Shown piece by piece: positions 8,823-17,830 of a DNA stretch of 64,000 bases (position 1 is the first letter of the stretch; the number at the start of each line of letters is the position of its first letter). Both the position numbers and the translations under genes were made by a program. Under the pieces are notes generated by a model. It made no database searches. It had not been told where the DNA came from and saw nothing but the letters and a program-made list of their open reading frames with translations. The DNA lies in assembly GCA_021819725.1 (NCBI GenBank), contig JAKAQR010000012.1:12734-76733 (forward strand), written 5' to 3'. The DNA is from Actinomycetes bacterium (GTDB taxonomy: Bacteria > Actinomycetota > Acidimicrobiia > Acidimicrobiales > Acidimicrobiaceae).

Positions 8823-9297
8823 TTTGAACGAACGACACCCCTTCTTCTACCTGGTGGATCTGTTGGATCCGCCGCTCATGTCGTCCGCCGTCAAAAACAC
8901 CGGACACGAAGGCCGCAACGATGGCAAGCGCAAGCTCATCTCCTAGCAATCGAGCACCAAGGGCCAGTACATTCGCATCGTTGTGTGACCGGGCGAGTCT
9001 GGCGGAGAGTTCGTTCCAACACAGCGCTGCCCGAACGCCGATCACCTTGTTGGCAACGATCTGCTCGCCTTGACCCGATCCCCCCAGGACTACCCCGAGG
9101 GTGGCGACTCCACTCGCTACTGCTCGACCGACCGGTTCGCAATAGAGCGGATAATCGACGCTCTCCTCCGAGTTTGTACCAAAGTCAATGACCACCGCAC
9201 CCTCACCCTCGAGGTACTGGGCGATTGTACCCTTCAGCGGAAAACCAGCATGGTCACTGCCGATAGCGATCACGACACCATCGAGCGTCAGGTTCAC
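8809..9297 (-). CDS. rpiB: Ribose-5-phosphate isomerase B
   Basis: RpiB interconverts ribose 5-phosphate and ribulose 5-phosphate in the pentose phosphate pathway. The 162-residue product has the family motifs IGSDHAGFPLK near the start and GGSGQGEQIVANKV. As in mycobacterial RpiB, the usual active-site Cys position is Gly/Ser-rich with a downstream Glu, marking the actinobacterial subtype. I chose the GTG at 9297, which overlaps the bpa stop as GTGA; a longer frame to 9426 exists but its N-terminus is not RpiB-like and lies inside bpa. The gene overlaps the downstream hydrolase by 14 nt. Confidence 0.9.
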   Translation of the reverse strand: MNLTLDGVVIAIGSDHAGFPLKGTIAQYLEGEGAVVIDFGTNSEESVDYPLYCEPVGRAVASGVATLGVVLGGSGQGEQIVANKVIGVRAALCWNELSARLARSHNDANVLALGARLLGDELALAIVAAFVSGVFDGGRHERRIQQIHQVEEGVSFVQNASR

Positions 9298-9752
9298 AGA
9301 TAGTTCCCTGGTGCTGGTGTTCCCTGTGGGAGCCCCCGATTGCGGAGCTCTTGCAACTGAGAGCGCGAATCCATCTGTTGTGCCATGAGCGTCGCTTGGA
9401 TGCCGTGAAACAATCCCTCGAGCCATCCGACAAGCTGAGCCTGCGCGATGCGCAGTTCAGCCTCCGATGGTACCTCGCCACCGTGAAACGCCGGGGCGAA
9501 ACCTCGGAGCTCCTCTGTGAGATCCTCCGACATCACACCCCCGAGTTCTGCCACCGAGGTGTCGTAGATCTCTGCGAGTCGGCTACGAGAACTCACGTCG
9601 AGAGGAGCCGATTTGACCTCCTCCAGAAGCGCCCGTATCATCGATCCAATCCGCAGTACCTTTGCCGGTGACATAATGACCTCGGAGTTCGCCTCCGGCG
9701 CCGCACTATCACCTGGCATCAGTAACTTGGGTTCCTCATGTGCATCTGCCAT
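9294..9752 (-). CDS. bpa: Bacterial proteasome activator Bpa/PafE
   Basis: This 152-residue protein matches Bpa (PafE), an ATP-independent ring that opens the actinobacterial 20S proteasome. Recognisable segments are PAKVLRIGSMIRALLEEVK, APLDVSSRSRL and AELRIAQAQLVGWLEGLFHG. The chain ends in NYL, equivalent to the C-terminal GQYL activation motif that docks into the proteasome alpha ring. A 40-residue disordered acidic N-terminus is normal. The gene lies 48 nt after the phosphodiesterase gene and overlaps rpiB by GTGA. Its presence implies a 20S proteasome elsewhere in this genome. Confidence 0.93.
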   Translation of the reverse strand: MADAHEEPKLLMPGDSAAPEANSEVIMSPAKVLRIGSMIRALLEEVKSAPLDVSSRSRLAEIYDTSVAELGGVMSEDLTEELRGFAPAFHGGEVPSEAELRIAQAQLVGWLEGLFHGIQATLMAQQMDSRSQLQELRNRGLPQGTPAPGNYL

Positions 9753-9800
9753 ATTCGTCCTCCGTTCAACGGGTCGCCGACCCGAACACCCACCAAAAGC

Positions 9801-10943
9801 CTACCTGATAAACGTCAGTATCGGAATGATCACCTCATCGGCCGTTAAGCCTCCGTGTCGACATACCAACTGGAGTGCACCGACATCATCTGGATCATAA
9901 AAACTCACCGGGGCCGTCGGTACGATGGCAACGTCCCCCACCCGCGCCATCACCCCTTTTGAGGGCGTGCCTCCAAAGATACCAAGCCCCAAAACTTCCT
10001 CTCGCACCAACACACGAGCCACATCCCCATAGCGTTCCAAGACCATCGCCGCCACCCGTTCGGTGGCACCTTGCTGACAGTGAAGCCATCGGAAACGCCC
10101 CTCTCCCGAAAGAAGCTTCACGAGCTCCATGATGGTAGTATCGATGCGGATCGGAGGCGTGGGAACCTCAACCTGCCCGTGATCTGCCGTGATAACGAGT
10201 GCCGTTCTGGCCGGCAGTTGCTCAACGAGCATCCCAACGAGCACATCGACCATCAGCAACTCGCGTTCATAGGCCTCACCAAGCCCAAACTCATGAGCCA
10301 CGGTATCGATGCCGTCATAGTACGCAAAAACGAGAGGCTCACCCTCCTCGAGTGCTCCAAGGACCTTGGCGACGATACTCGACATCGCGTGCCAATAGCG
10401 GAGTCTTCCGCCACGAAGATGGACCTGGGTGAAGCCGGTCTTGGCAAAAAGGTACTTCGTTACCACCGTCGGGGTTTCGCCACAAAACGGCGGCACCGGC
10501 TGAAAGTCCATGGGGATCGGCGGGGTGATCTCACGGTCAGAGGAACTCCATCGCAACGTGTTTAAGATGGCGTGCGATCCCAACCGAACCCGGTACCCCA
10601 GCACCCCGTGCTCGGCTGGCGTTGCGCCAGTCGTCAAGGAAGTGAGCGCGGTAGCCGTGGTCGTCGGCCCCACCGAGTACCCTCGACGCAGCACCCCACT
10701 CGCCAGGATCGGAAGCGACGCTAGTCGCGGCAGAAGCTGAAAATAACCCAAGCCATCAAGAGCGAGGACAACGACCCGTTCTACGTTGTCCACTCGAGTT
10801 CCCAGAAACACCTCAGCTGCCCCTTTTCGACCGCGAACGATATCTACCACCGACGGCATGAGCGTCGCCAGGCCAGGGGCTGTATAGTCTGGTAGGACGA
10901 AGGAGTCGTTCGGGGTGATCTCATCCAGTTGTATGATGCCCAT
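9801..10943 (-). CDS. Type I phosphodiesterase/nucleotide pyrophosphatase-family hydrolase
   Basis: A roughly 380-residue member of the alkaline phosphatase superfamily. Metal and nucleophile motifs are in order: LALDGLGY, the Thr-rich GPTTTATALTSLTTG with PAEHGVLGY, YYDGIDTVAHEFG, and ADHG. Such enzymes cleave phosphomonoesters or phosphodiesters with two metal ions. No signal peptide is seen, so it is probably cytosolic. I chose the ATG at 10943, preceded by AGGAGGAAAGAGG; the longer frame to 10994 is less well supported. It is the first gene of the minus-strand run towards mftC and is divergent from the Rrf2 gene, so both promoters probably lie in 10944-11030. Substrate unknown. Confidence 0.82.
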   Translation of the reverse strand: MGIIQLDEITPNDSFVLPDYTAPGLATLMPSVVDIVRGRKGAAEVFLGTRVDNVERVVVLALDGLGYFQLLPRLASLPILASGVLRRGYSVGPTTTATALTSLTTGATPAEHGVLGYRVRLGSHAILNTLRWSSSDREITPPIPMDFQPVPPFCGETPTVVTKYLFAKTGFTQVHLRGGRLRYWHAMSSIVAKVLGALEEGEPLVFAYYDGIDTVAHEFGLGEAYERELLMVDVLVGMLVEQLPARTALVITADHGQVEVPTPPIRIDTTIMELVKLLSGEGRFRWLHCQQGATERVAAMVLERYGDVARVLVREEVLGLGIFGGTPSKGVMARVGDVAIVPTAPVSFYDPDDVGALQLVCRHGGLTADEVIIPILTFIR

Positions 10944-11030
10944 CGATCCTCTTTCCTCCTCCAGGCTAGCCCACCTTAGCACATGCCGGGTCAAGCCAGA
11001 GACTCACAGGACCGGCTACGATAGTGATCA

Positions 11031-11483
11031 GTGAAGGTTTCAACTCGTGGAGACTACGCATCAAGGGCGCTTTTATCGCTAGCCCTACGCCAGGGTCCTG
11101 AGAAACCCACCTCGGTTGCTGAACTGTCACGCCGTACCGGCCTACCCCAGCCCTACTTGGAGCAGATCCTCTTGACTCTAAAGGGTGCGGGACTCGTCAC
11201 CTCACGGAGAGGGGCCAGCGGAGGCTATGTGCTCTCCAGGGACCCCACACAGATCACTTTGGCACAGATCATCTCCGCGGTCGACGGTCCCCTGACCCTG
11301 GGCAACTTCGGCGCCCCTCATGAAAACGGGGCTTGCGCACACGAGGGCCAATGCGTGCTTCGCGACGTTTGGGCTGAGGTTGGGCATCACATGCGTGAAC
11401 ACTTACGCTCGTACACCCTGGCCGATATGGTCGCCCGGGCGCGTGGAATGGCCCCAGACGAACAGCAGGTCATAGGCGGATGA
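11031..11483 (+). CDS. Rrf2-family transcriptional regulator
   Basis: A 150-residue winged-helix repressor starting at GTG. The N-terminal MKVSTRGDYASRALLSLAL and the helix-turn-helix TSVAELSRRTGLPQPYLEQIL are characteristic of Rrf2 proteins such as IscR, NsrR and RsrR. Two cysteines in GACAHEGQC match part of the usual three-Cys Fe-S motif; the third position is Trp (CVLRDVW), so cluster binding is possible but not certain. The stop overlaps the start of the acetyltransferase gene by 4 nt (ATGA), so the two are co-translated and the regulator probably controls its own operon. Confidence 0.9.
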   Translation: MKVSTRGDYASRALLSLALRQGPEKPTSVAELSRRTGLPQPYLEQILLTLKGAGLVTSRRGASGGYVLSRDPTQITLAQIISAVDGPLTLGNFGAPHENGACAHEGQCVLRDVWAEVGHHMREHLRSYTLADMVARARGMAPDEQQVIGG

Positions 11484-14032
11484 CACCCGAAAGCCACTAC
11501 CCGGCTAGCTGGGAATCGGACACGATCCTCTCGGACGGAAGAACGGTTCACCTGCGCCCAATCCGTCCTAGTGACGCCCAGGGGATCACCGAGTTGCATG
11601 CGCGACTCTCGCCTGCGACGGTCTATTACCGTTTCTTTACCCCGATGCCGCACTTGAGCGAGCCCATGCTCAATCGCTTTGTCAATGTCGATTATCAAGA
11701 CCGCATGGCATTTGTCGCTGACTACCGCGGTCGCCTCATCGCGGTGGCTCGCTACGACCGAATCCCTGGCAACCCGGTGGCCGAAGTCGCGTTCCTCGTG
11801 GACGATGCCCATCAAGGACGTGGGCTCGGCTCCATCATGCTCGAGCAGTTGGCTGCCTTTGCCAAGACGAATGGCATCACTCGCTTCGTCGCCGACACAC
11901 TCGCCGACAACACGAGAATGCTCAAAGTGTTTCGTGACGCCGGCTACCAGCTGATACGGCACACCGAAGAGGGTGTCGTCCAAGTTCGTTTCGATCTCAC
12001 CCCCACACAACAGTCTCGGAATGCCATGGCGGCTCGAGAACATCGCGCGACGGCACGATCGATCGAGACGATATTACGACCGAACTCGGTAGCTATCGTC
12101 GGTGCAAGCAGAGTCGCTGGGAGCGTTGGCGACCTCATCTTCGCCAATCTCCTTGATGGCAATTTTTCTGGAACTATCTACCCAGTCAACAGTGAAGCCA
12201 CCGCCATCCGTGGCGTTCGCTGTTACCCGAACCTTGCTTCCCTTCCCGAACCGGTCGACCTCGTCATCATCGCCGTCAATGTTGCTGAGGTCCTCAAAGT
12301 CATCGAGGATGCGATCACTACCCAAGCCAAGGGGGTGGTGATCATCTCCGCTGGATTTTCCGACACCTCCAGGGAAGGGGCAGAGGTCGAACGTCAATTA
12401 GTAGCGCTTGCACGACGCAATGGCATCCGCGTGGTCGGCCCTAACTCGATGGGAATCGCCACGCCCCCACTCGGCCTCCAGGCCACCTTGGCACCCATCA
12501 GGATCCATCAGGGAGGTGCCGGTGTCCATGCGCAGTCCGGGCCACTCTCGTTGGCGATCCTCGCGGAACTGCAACGAGCCGATATCGGAGTCTCAGGGTT
12601 TGTCAGTTCCGGCAATAAGGCGGATATCTCCGGTAACGATCTGCTCTCGTTCTGGGAGGACGACCCCCTCACGAGTGTTGTCCTCCTCTACATGGAGGGC
12701 TTTGGTAATCCACGAAGCTTCGCCCGAATTGCGCGACGAGTCTCCCTTGCTAAACCGGTGCTTGCAGTCAAGTCCCGTCGTCGAAGAGAAGGGCAGATAC
12801 CCTTAGCTTTTGGCGAATTAGATGATGACGCCGCCGTCGAGGCCCTTATGCGACAGACCGGCGTCATCCGTTTGGACACGCTTGAACAACTCATACAGTT
12901 GACGCGGGCCTTCCTGGATCAACCGATACCCAACGGCAACCGAGTCGCAATCCTGACGAACACCGGCGGCACCGGACCGCTCGTTGCCGATGCCCTCACG
13001 CCTGCCGGCTTGGAACTTGCGACGTTTTCAAGCGCTGCTCCAACGGTCGGTACCAAGAACCCCATCGAACTCGCACCATCGGCAACGCCCGCAGACTGGG
13101 GGCATCATTTGGCGGCGGTCCTCGCTGATACCGGCGTCGACGCCGCCATCGTCTGCTACATTCCCACCGTCGTTGGTTCGAACGACGACCCTCGAACCTT
13201 AGCGCCACCAACTGAACGTGGTCTGAGCGGCAATCCCAACCCAGCAGTGAACGCGGCGGCAAGTGTCGCTGATGCCATCGCCCGAGCCGCTGCAGAGGAG
13301 GCGGCCAAGCCGGTCCTGGCTAACTTCCTCGCACTACCGGGTGTGCCAGCAGCGCTCTCGAGCCACGGCAACACCATCCCCTCCTACTCGTTCCCTGAGA
13401 GCGCCGCCATTGCCCTCGGCAGAATGGCTGACTACTCTCGTTGGAGACTTCGACCGAGCGGAGAGCCGATCACCACAGAACCACTAGTCGTTCCTGACGA
13501 GTTGCTGTCTACCCTAGCCGCTGGGTCGGCCCTCCTCGACGGCGATCCAGCGCGCATAGCCGCCGGGCAATTCGGCATACCAATCGATCCGCCCACCGGT
13601 GCACGTCGTGAAGAGCTGGAGGGTCGCACTGCTCTGTTACGCATCGAGCTGATCCACGATAACCGCTTCGGACCCTTTCTCCGTGGCAGCCTTTCCGGAG
13701 TTGCTTTCGACCTCTTCGGAGCCGCCTCGCTACGCGCGCTGCCCCAAACAGAACAAGACATTGAAGAGTTCATCAATTCGATACCGGGCATCACCATCAC
13801 CGACGGTTACGCAAAGCTTCCGAAGATGGATCGAAGTCCCCTCTTCGCGATCACGAAAACCCTCGTCGCCATCGCGGATCAGTTCTACCCCGTCCACGCG
13901 CTTTTGCTCGACCCGATCTCGCTCACGACCAAGGGTGTCTACGTGCGTGGTGCACGAATGTTGGTGCGAGATTCCCTGCTTGAACCACAGATGGTCACAC
14001 GAAGCCTACGTGCACCCGGTGCACTACACTAA
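11480..14032 (+). CDS. Pat-type protein acetyltransferase: GNAT plus NDP-forming acyl-CoA synthetase-like domains
   Basis: An 850-residue fusion. Residues 1-170 are a GNAT acetyltransferase (acetyl-CoA loop DAHQGRGLGSIMLEQL). Residues about 195-320 are a CoA-binding Rossmann domain (SVAIVGASR, VVGPNSMG), about 340-490 a succinyl-CoA-synthetase-like domain, and the last 200 a shortened ATP-grasp-like region. Relatives such as Pat/PatZ acetylate lysines, often inactivating acyl-CoA synthetases. The GNAT domain is N-terminal here, opposite to E. coli PatZ. An acyl-CoA synthetase gene lies at 55934, a possible target by inference only. Coupled to the Rrf2 gene by a 4-nt overlap. Confidence 0.85.
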   Translation: MTPESHYPASWESDTILSDGRTVHLRPIRPSDAQGITELHARLSPATVYYRFFTPMPHLSEPMLNRFVNVDYQDRMAFVADYRGRLIAVARYDRIPGNPVAEVAFLVDDAHQGRGLGSIMLEQLAAFAKTNGITRFVADTLADNTRMLKVFRDAGYQLIRHTEEGVVQVRFDLTPTQQSRNAMAAREHRATARSIETILRPNSVAIVGASRVAGSVGDLIFANLLDGNFSGTIYPVNSEATAIRGVRCYPNLASLPEPVDLVIIAVNVAEVLKVIEDAITTQAKGVVIISAGFSDTSREGAEVERQLVALARRNGIRVVGPNSMGIATPPLGLQATLAPIRIHQGGAGVHAQSGPLSLAILAELQRADIGVSGFVSSGNKADISGNDLLSFWEDDPLTSVVLLYMEGFGNPRSFARIARRVSLAKPVLAVKSRRRREGQIPLAFGELDDDAAVEALMRQTGVIRLDTLEQLIQLTRAFLDQPIPNGNRVAILTNTGGTGPLVADALTPAGLELATFSSAAPTVGTKNPIELAPSATPADWGHHLAAVLADTGVDAAIVCYIPTVVGSNDDPRTLAPPTERGLSGNPNPAVNAAASVADAIARAAAEEAAKPVLANFLALPGVPAALSSHGNTIPSYSFPESAAIALGRMADYSRWRLRPSGEPITTEPLVVPDELLSTLAAGSALLDGDPARIAAGQFGIPIDPPTGARREELEGRTALLRIELIHDNRFGPFLRGSLSGVAFDLFGAASLRALPQTEQDIEEFINSIPGITITDGYAKLPKMDRSPLFAITKTLVAIADQFYPVHALLLDPISLTTKGVYVRGARMLVRDSLLEPQMVTRSLRAPGALH

Positions 14033-14099
14033 GAGCCAAAAGACGCACCCACAGATCGAGTACACCAGGGCCCACCTATGTACATCGCTGCTGGACTTT

Positions 14100-14138
14100 C
14101 CCACCGTTGGTGGGTGCTGGACCTAGCTTGATCCAGCA
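14100..14138. terminator. Paired hairpins between convergent genes
   Basis: CCCACC-GTT-GGTGGG (14100-14114) is followed at once by TGCTGGA, a 10-nt loop, and TCCAGCA (14115-14138). Both stems are perfect. They lie between the ends of the acetyltransferase gene (plus) and the glutathione peroxidase gene (minus), where a bidirectional terminator is expected. No long T-run follows, so factor-independent termination is uncertain. Confidence 0.45.
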
Positions 14139-14214
14139 GCACCGATCCGAGCGCTGTTCACCGGTGGCAGCATCGTCATGGACGGCCAGCCCACTCGACC
14201 CCACGCAGAACGAT

Positions 14215-14706
14215 CTAAACCGAAAGCATCTCCTCGATACCTGCGACGAGCAACGCATCCTCTGGCGTCACCATCGGCCGAAAGCGCCGCACCGTCGCTC
14301 CATCGCGTGACACAAGGAACTTCTCGAAGTTCCATTGCACATCTCCCGCTACGCCTTCGCCGTCCTCAACTGAGGTGAGGGTCTGGTACAGCGGATGCCG
14401 ACCTTCCCCGTTGACCTCAAGCTTGGCAAACATCGGGAAATCGACACCATAGGTCGTCGAACAGAACGTAGCAATCTCCTCGGCGGAGCCAGGTTCCTGT
14501 TCACCGAACTGATTGCACGGAAATCCGAGAACGGTAAACCCTTGATCCGCATACTTATTGTGCAGCGCCACAAGTCCCTCATACTGCGGTGTTAAACCAC
14601 AACGCGATGCCACATTCACCACCAGCAAAACATCACCCCGGCGCTCACCAAGCGACTCTACTGAACCATCCAGACGTTCCATCTCTAGCTCGTACGGAAA
14701 CAACAT
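14215..14706 (-). CDS. Glutathione peroxidase-family thiol peroxidase
   Basis: A 163-residue cytosolic peroxidase that reduces hydrogen peroxide or lipid hydroperoxides. Catalytic residues fit the family: C36 in NVASRCGLTPQY, Q70 in GFPCNQFGEQEPG, and W125-N126 in WNFEKFLV. It is a Cys, not a selenocysteine, enzyme. C64 of GFPCNQF is the position used as resolving Cys in thioredoxin-dependent members, and actinobacteria lack glutathione, so thioredoxin is the likely reductant. Monocistronic, with about 245 nt of gene-free sequence upstream. Confidence 0.9.
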   Translation of the reverse strand: MLFPYELEMERLDGSVESLGERRGDVLLVVNVASRCGLTPQYEGLVALHNKYADQGFTVLGFPCNQFGEQEPGSAEEIATFCSTTYGVDFPMFAKLEVNGEGRHPLYQTLTSVEDGEGVAGDVQWNFEKFLVSRDGATVRRFRPMVTPEDALLVAGIEEMLSV

Positions 14707-14952
14707 GACCTCCCTCGTTGGATACCCTTGTCAACTCAGTAAAGGGCGTACTTAATCCCGACAACGACCGATCACCCCGCACACTCGGGCAATCACCTGG
14801 CCCCAAACCACGTCAACCCTCAGTCGATGGTTAGCGAGCGCACCCATGACCCACGTTTTGGCGTACAACACAACATCCACTACCACCGCCACCGCAGCCA
14901 CTCATCGATGTCCGAGGGATCTCCTCCTGACTGGGTACCCCTTGTCGGCTCT

Positions 14953-16422
14953 TCAACTCAGATTGAGCGCCGCGTACTTCACGTCGAGGTACTCGTTGAT
15001 CCCTTCGAAGCCCCCCTCGCGGCCAAAGCCCGAGTGTTTGACGCCACCAAAGGGTGCCGCGGCGTTGGAGACCAGACCCTGATTCACACCTACCATACCC
15101 GATTGCAGGGCATCGATCGCCTGATGCACCCGTCTAAAGGACTCGGTAAAGATGTAGGAGACGAGCCCGTAGTTAGTGTCGTTGGCCACAGCGTACGCCT
15201 CGTCATCATCATCGAAGGTATAGACCGGCGCCACCGGACCAAAGATCTCCTCACGGAAAATTCTCGCACTCTTTGGAACACCTGCGATAACCGTAGGAGC
15301 ATAGAAATACCCGTCCGCCCCAACTCGCGTTCCGCCGGTGAGCACGCGCCCACCTACCGCCGTCGCGTCCTCAAGGAGGCCAGTCACCTTCAGCAGAGCA
15401 TCCTGGTCGATCAGCGGTCCAACCTGTGCACCGGCAACCGTACCACGAGCGACCTTCATCTTTGAGAGTTCATCGGCCAAACGCTCCGTGAATGCCTCGG
15501 CGAGATCTTTGTGAACCAGAATACGGTTCGCGCTCGTGCACGCCTCTCCACCGTTACGCATCTTGGCAAAAATCGCTCCCGGCACAGCCTTGTCCAGGTC
15601 CGCATCGGAGAAGACGATCAAGGGGGCATTGCCACCTAGCTCCATCGACAGGCGAAGCAGGTTCGTAGACGCCTTTCGCATGAGCATCTTGCCCACCTCG
15701 GTTGAACCCGTAAAGGAAAGTTTACGTAACCGAGCGTCGTCCACCAGGCGATCGGTAATCTCTCCAGGTTCTGAGGTGGTGATGATATTGAGGACACCGG
15801 CTGGCAATCCTGCGTCAAGTAGGATCGCACCAAGCGCAAGTGAACAGAGGGGTGTCTGCTCAGCTGGCTTCAGGATAACCGTGCAACCAGCTGCCAACGC
15901 AGGTCCCACCTTCCGTGTCCCCATGGCGAGCGGGAAGTTCCAGGGAGTAATCATGTAGCTAGGACCAACGGGTGACCGCGACGTCAAGACCTTCGTCATC
16001 CCATCAGGGGAGCGATAGTACTCACCCTTCATGCGAACCGCCTCCTCTGAGAACCAACGGAAGAACTCAGCCGCATAGGCGACCTCTCCCTTGGATTCAG
16101 CTACCGGCTTACCCATCTCGAGGGTCATCAAGAGCGCTAACTCCTCTTGCTGAGCCATGATCTTCTCGTAGGCCGAACGAAGAATCTCGGCACGAAAGCG
16201 AGGAGCCGTAGCCGCCCAACTCACCTGCGCACGAGTAGCAGCCTCGAGCGCATCGAGCGCATCCTCTGGGCCCGCGTCAGCAACCGACGCGATTACCTCT
16301 CCGGTCGCCGGATCCTCGACCTTGAGCTCCTTGCCAGAACGAGCATGCCGCCACTCTCCGCCGATCAACAGCCCCGTTGGGACGTCTCCTACCACCCGAC
16401 TCTCTTCGACACTCATCGCCAT
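14953..16422 (-). CDS. gabD: NAD(P)-dependent aldehyde dehydrogenase, succinate-semialdehyde type
   Basis: A 489-residue ALDH close to succinate-semialdehyde dehydrogenase, which makes succinate from the last intermediate of GABA breakdown. The general base is in LSMELGGNAPLIVFSDADLD and the nucleophilic Cys in GGEACTSANR. PWNFPLAMGTRK and the C-terminal GFGREGGFEGINEYLDVKY are typical of GabD. I chose the ATG at 16422, 5 nt after AAGGAG; a GTG at 16428 is too close to the site. With the omega-aminotransferase at 123-1382 it could form a GABA or diamine route, but the two genes are not adjacent, so this is inference. Related semialdehyde dehydrogenases are an alternative. Confidence 0.8.
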   Translation of the reverse strand: MAMSVEESRVVGDVPTGLLIGGEWRHARSGKELKVEDPATGEVIASVADAGPEDALDALEAATRAQVSWAATAPRFRAEILRSAYEKIMAQQEELALLMTLEMGKPVAESKGEVAYAAEFFRWFSEEAVRMKGEYYRSPDGMTKVLTSRSPVGPSYMITPWNFPLAMGTRKVGPALAAGCTVILKPAEQTPLCSLALGAILLDAGLPAGVLNIITTSEPGEITDRLVDDARLRKLSFTGSTEVGKMLMRKASTNLLRLSMELGGNAPLIVFSDADLDKAVPGAIFAKMRNGGEACTSANRILVHKDLAEAFTERLADELSKMKVARGTVAGAQVGPLIDQDALLKVTGLLEDATAVGGRVLTGGTRVGADGYFYAPTVIAGVPKSARIFREEIFGPVAPVYTFDDDDEAYAVANDTNYGLVSYIFTESFRRVHQAIDALQSGMVGVNQGLVSNAAAPFGGVKHSGFGREGGFEGINEYLDVKYAALNLS

Positions 16423-16747
16423 CGTCACTCCTTATCACCGAGGTCCATAAGACCTAGTCATTACCTCAAGTCGAGGCCTGCCTTGACCGCTACCCTACTA
16501 TAGCGTCCCTACAGTAACCGATCAAAGAGGCGATCCACGCCGCGCCAGCCGACCCTAGGAATGGAGCATCAGAGGCATCTCACATTCAAAGGAGGAGACC
16601 TCCGTTGCGATCCGGTTACGCCCTGTCGCGCCAGACACGAACCCACAGCCCCAAACTTCGGCTCCGGCACTCCGTCTTGCCCCCAAACGCCGCACCCCTA
16701 GGCTGCCTGCCTATCCCGGCAAAACTCCCTCGCGCAAGCCTCTCGCC
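16423..16747. other. Intergenic region upstream of gabD
   Basis: About 325 nt without a convincing gene. It must hold the gabD promoter on the minus strand. A short dyad GGAGG-AGA-CCTCC sits near 16591-16603. A plus-strand frame starting with TTG at 16605 has a Shine-Dalgarno-like AAAGGAGG before it, but it runs across the small membrane protein gene on the other strand and its product is low-complexity, so I do not call it. Confidence 0.5.
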
Positions 16748-16930
16748 TTATGCGGTGGAATCTTTGCGCCGAGACCGGCCACGTCGTAGCAGTCCAACGA
16801 CTACCACAACCACCACAACGATGATCACGATGGTGGAGATCATTGAGATGAGTTTGAGGACAAAGGAGATCAAGGCAAATGCAATGATCACTCCAAGGAC
16901 CCCTAGGACTACCTTGATGATGCTGCTCAT
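16748..16930 (-). CDS. Small two-segment membrane protein of unknown function
   Basis: Sixty residues with two hydrophobic segments, about 5-28 and 30-48. The second is almost all Ile/Val, and a very basic C-terminal tail (LLRRGRSRRKDSTA) probably faces the cytosol. GAGGAGG lies 5 nt before the ATG, good evidence for translation. I recognise no family. It is separated from the ABC permease gene by about 100 nt on the same strand and may be transcribed with that operon. Confidence 0.65.
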   Translation of the reverse strand: MSSIIKVVLGVLGVIIAFALISFVLKLISMISTIVIIVVVVVVVVGLLRRGRSRRKDSTA

Positions 16931-17026
16931 AGCAACCTCCTCTCGTTACCCATTCTAGCCAGACCGAAGAGCACACCCAAAGGTGGGCTCTTCACAAAAT
17001 CTGTGTCTTCCACGGCAGACGCATCG

Positions 17027-17830
17027 CTAGGCAGTGATATCACGCTGAGAGAAATTGAAGACTGCGAGGAGATAAAACACCGCCATCCACCCCAACTGCT
17101 CTAGCAGATCCTTGTAGATCGGTCCAGCAAGAATAGGCGAACGAAAAATATTGATGAACGCAGACCAATAATTTGACAACAGGATAGGGCGGATCTTTTC
17201 GAGCTGAGGGATGGCATCGAGCACCTCTGAAGCGATGGCCACCGTCACCGCAATCGACGTGGCTGCCAACGACGATGTGGTAAAAGTCGAGACAGCAATC
17301 CCGACCATCGTCACCGAAAAGATCGAGATACCCACCACAAGCGCCGCCAACAACGACTCGCCGATCCCATGAAGGAACGTGATCGACGCCCCTGACAACG
17401 TGACCACCTGATGGTGGGGAAAAAGGATCGAACCCATAATCAACCCAACAATCGCGATCATGAGACTCAGCGCAAGGGTATAGGCAAGGGCCGCGACAAT
17501 TTTTGCATGGATGATCCGAGTTCGCGAAACTCGTCGCACCAGCAAGTAGCGCAGAGAACCATTTGCTGCATCGCCAGCCACCGAGTCGCCGGCGATGATG
17601 GCGGCGGCTAGCGGAAGGATCAACGTCTCCATCGAAGCAAGGGCGGCCAACGGCAGAAAGATTGCATTCTGGGTGATCTCGGCAAAAAAGGCCGGCCCAC
17701 CGCCTCGAGGCCCTCCATGACCCGCAAAGCGAACCACCACACCCAGAAGGATGGGGACCAGCGCAATCAGTCCAAGGATAATCAGGTTTCTCGGTCTCCG
17801 AAAGACGCGTTTGAACTCCTCAACGAACAT
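17027..17830 (-). CDS. ABC-2 type transporter permease
   Basis: A 267-residue integral membrane protein with about six hydrophobic segments, starting MFVEEFKRVFRRPRNLIILGLIAL, the normal topology for an ABC-2 export permease. It overlaps the ATPase gene by 11 nt, so the two are coupled and form one transporter in the cytoplasmic membrane. With the LolA-like gene upstream it probably moves a lipid, lipoprotein or hydrophobic compound; the substrate is not readable. Confidence 0.85.
   Translation of the reverse strand: MFVEEFKRVFRRPRNLIILGLIALVPILLGVVVRFAGHGGPRGGGPAFFAEITQNAIFLPLAALASMETLILPLAAAIIAGDSVAGDAANGSLRYLLVRRVSRTRIIHAKIVAALAYTLALSLMIAIVGLIMGSILFPHHQVVTLSGASITFLHGIGESLLAALVVGISIFSVTMVGIAVSTFTTSSLAATSIAVTVAIASEVLDAIPQLEKIRPILLSNYWSAFINIFRSPILAGPIYKDLLEQLGWMAVFYLLAVFNFSQRDITA

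Noticed and set aside
16605..16958. A plus-strand frame with AAAGGAGG upstream, across the small membrane protein gene
   Set aside because: Its product contains a poly-Thr run that is the antisense of the Val-rich membrane helix, and the minus-strand gene has a better start and topology.
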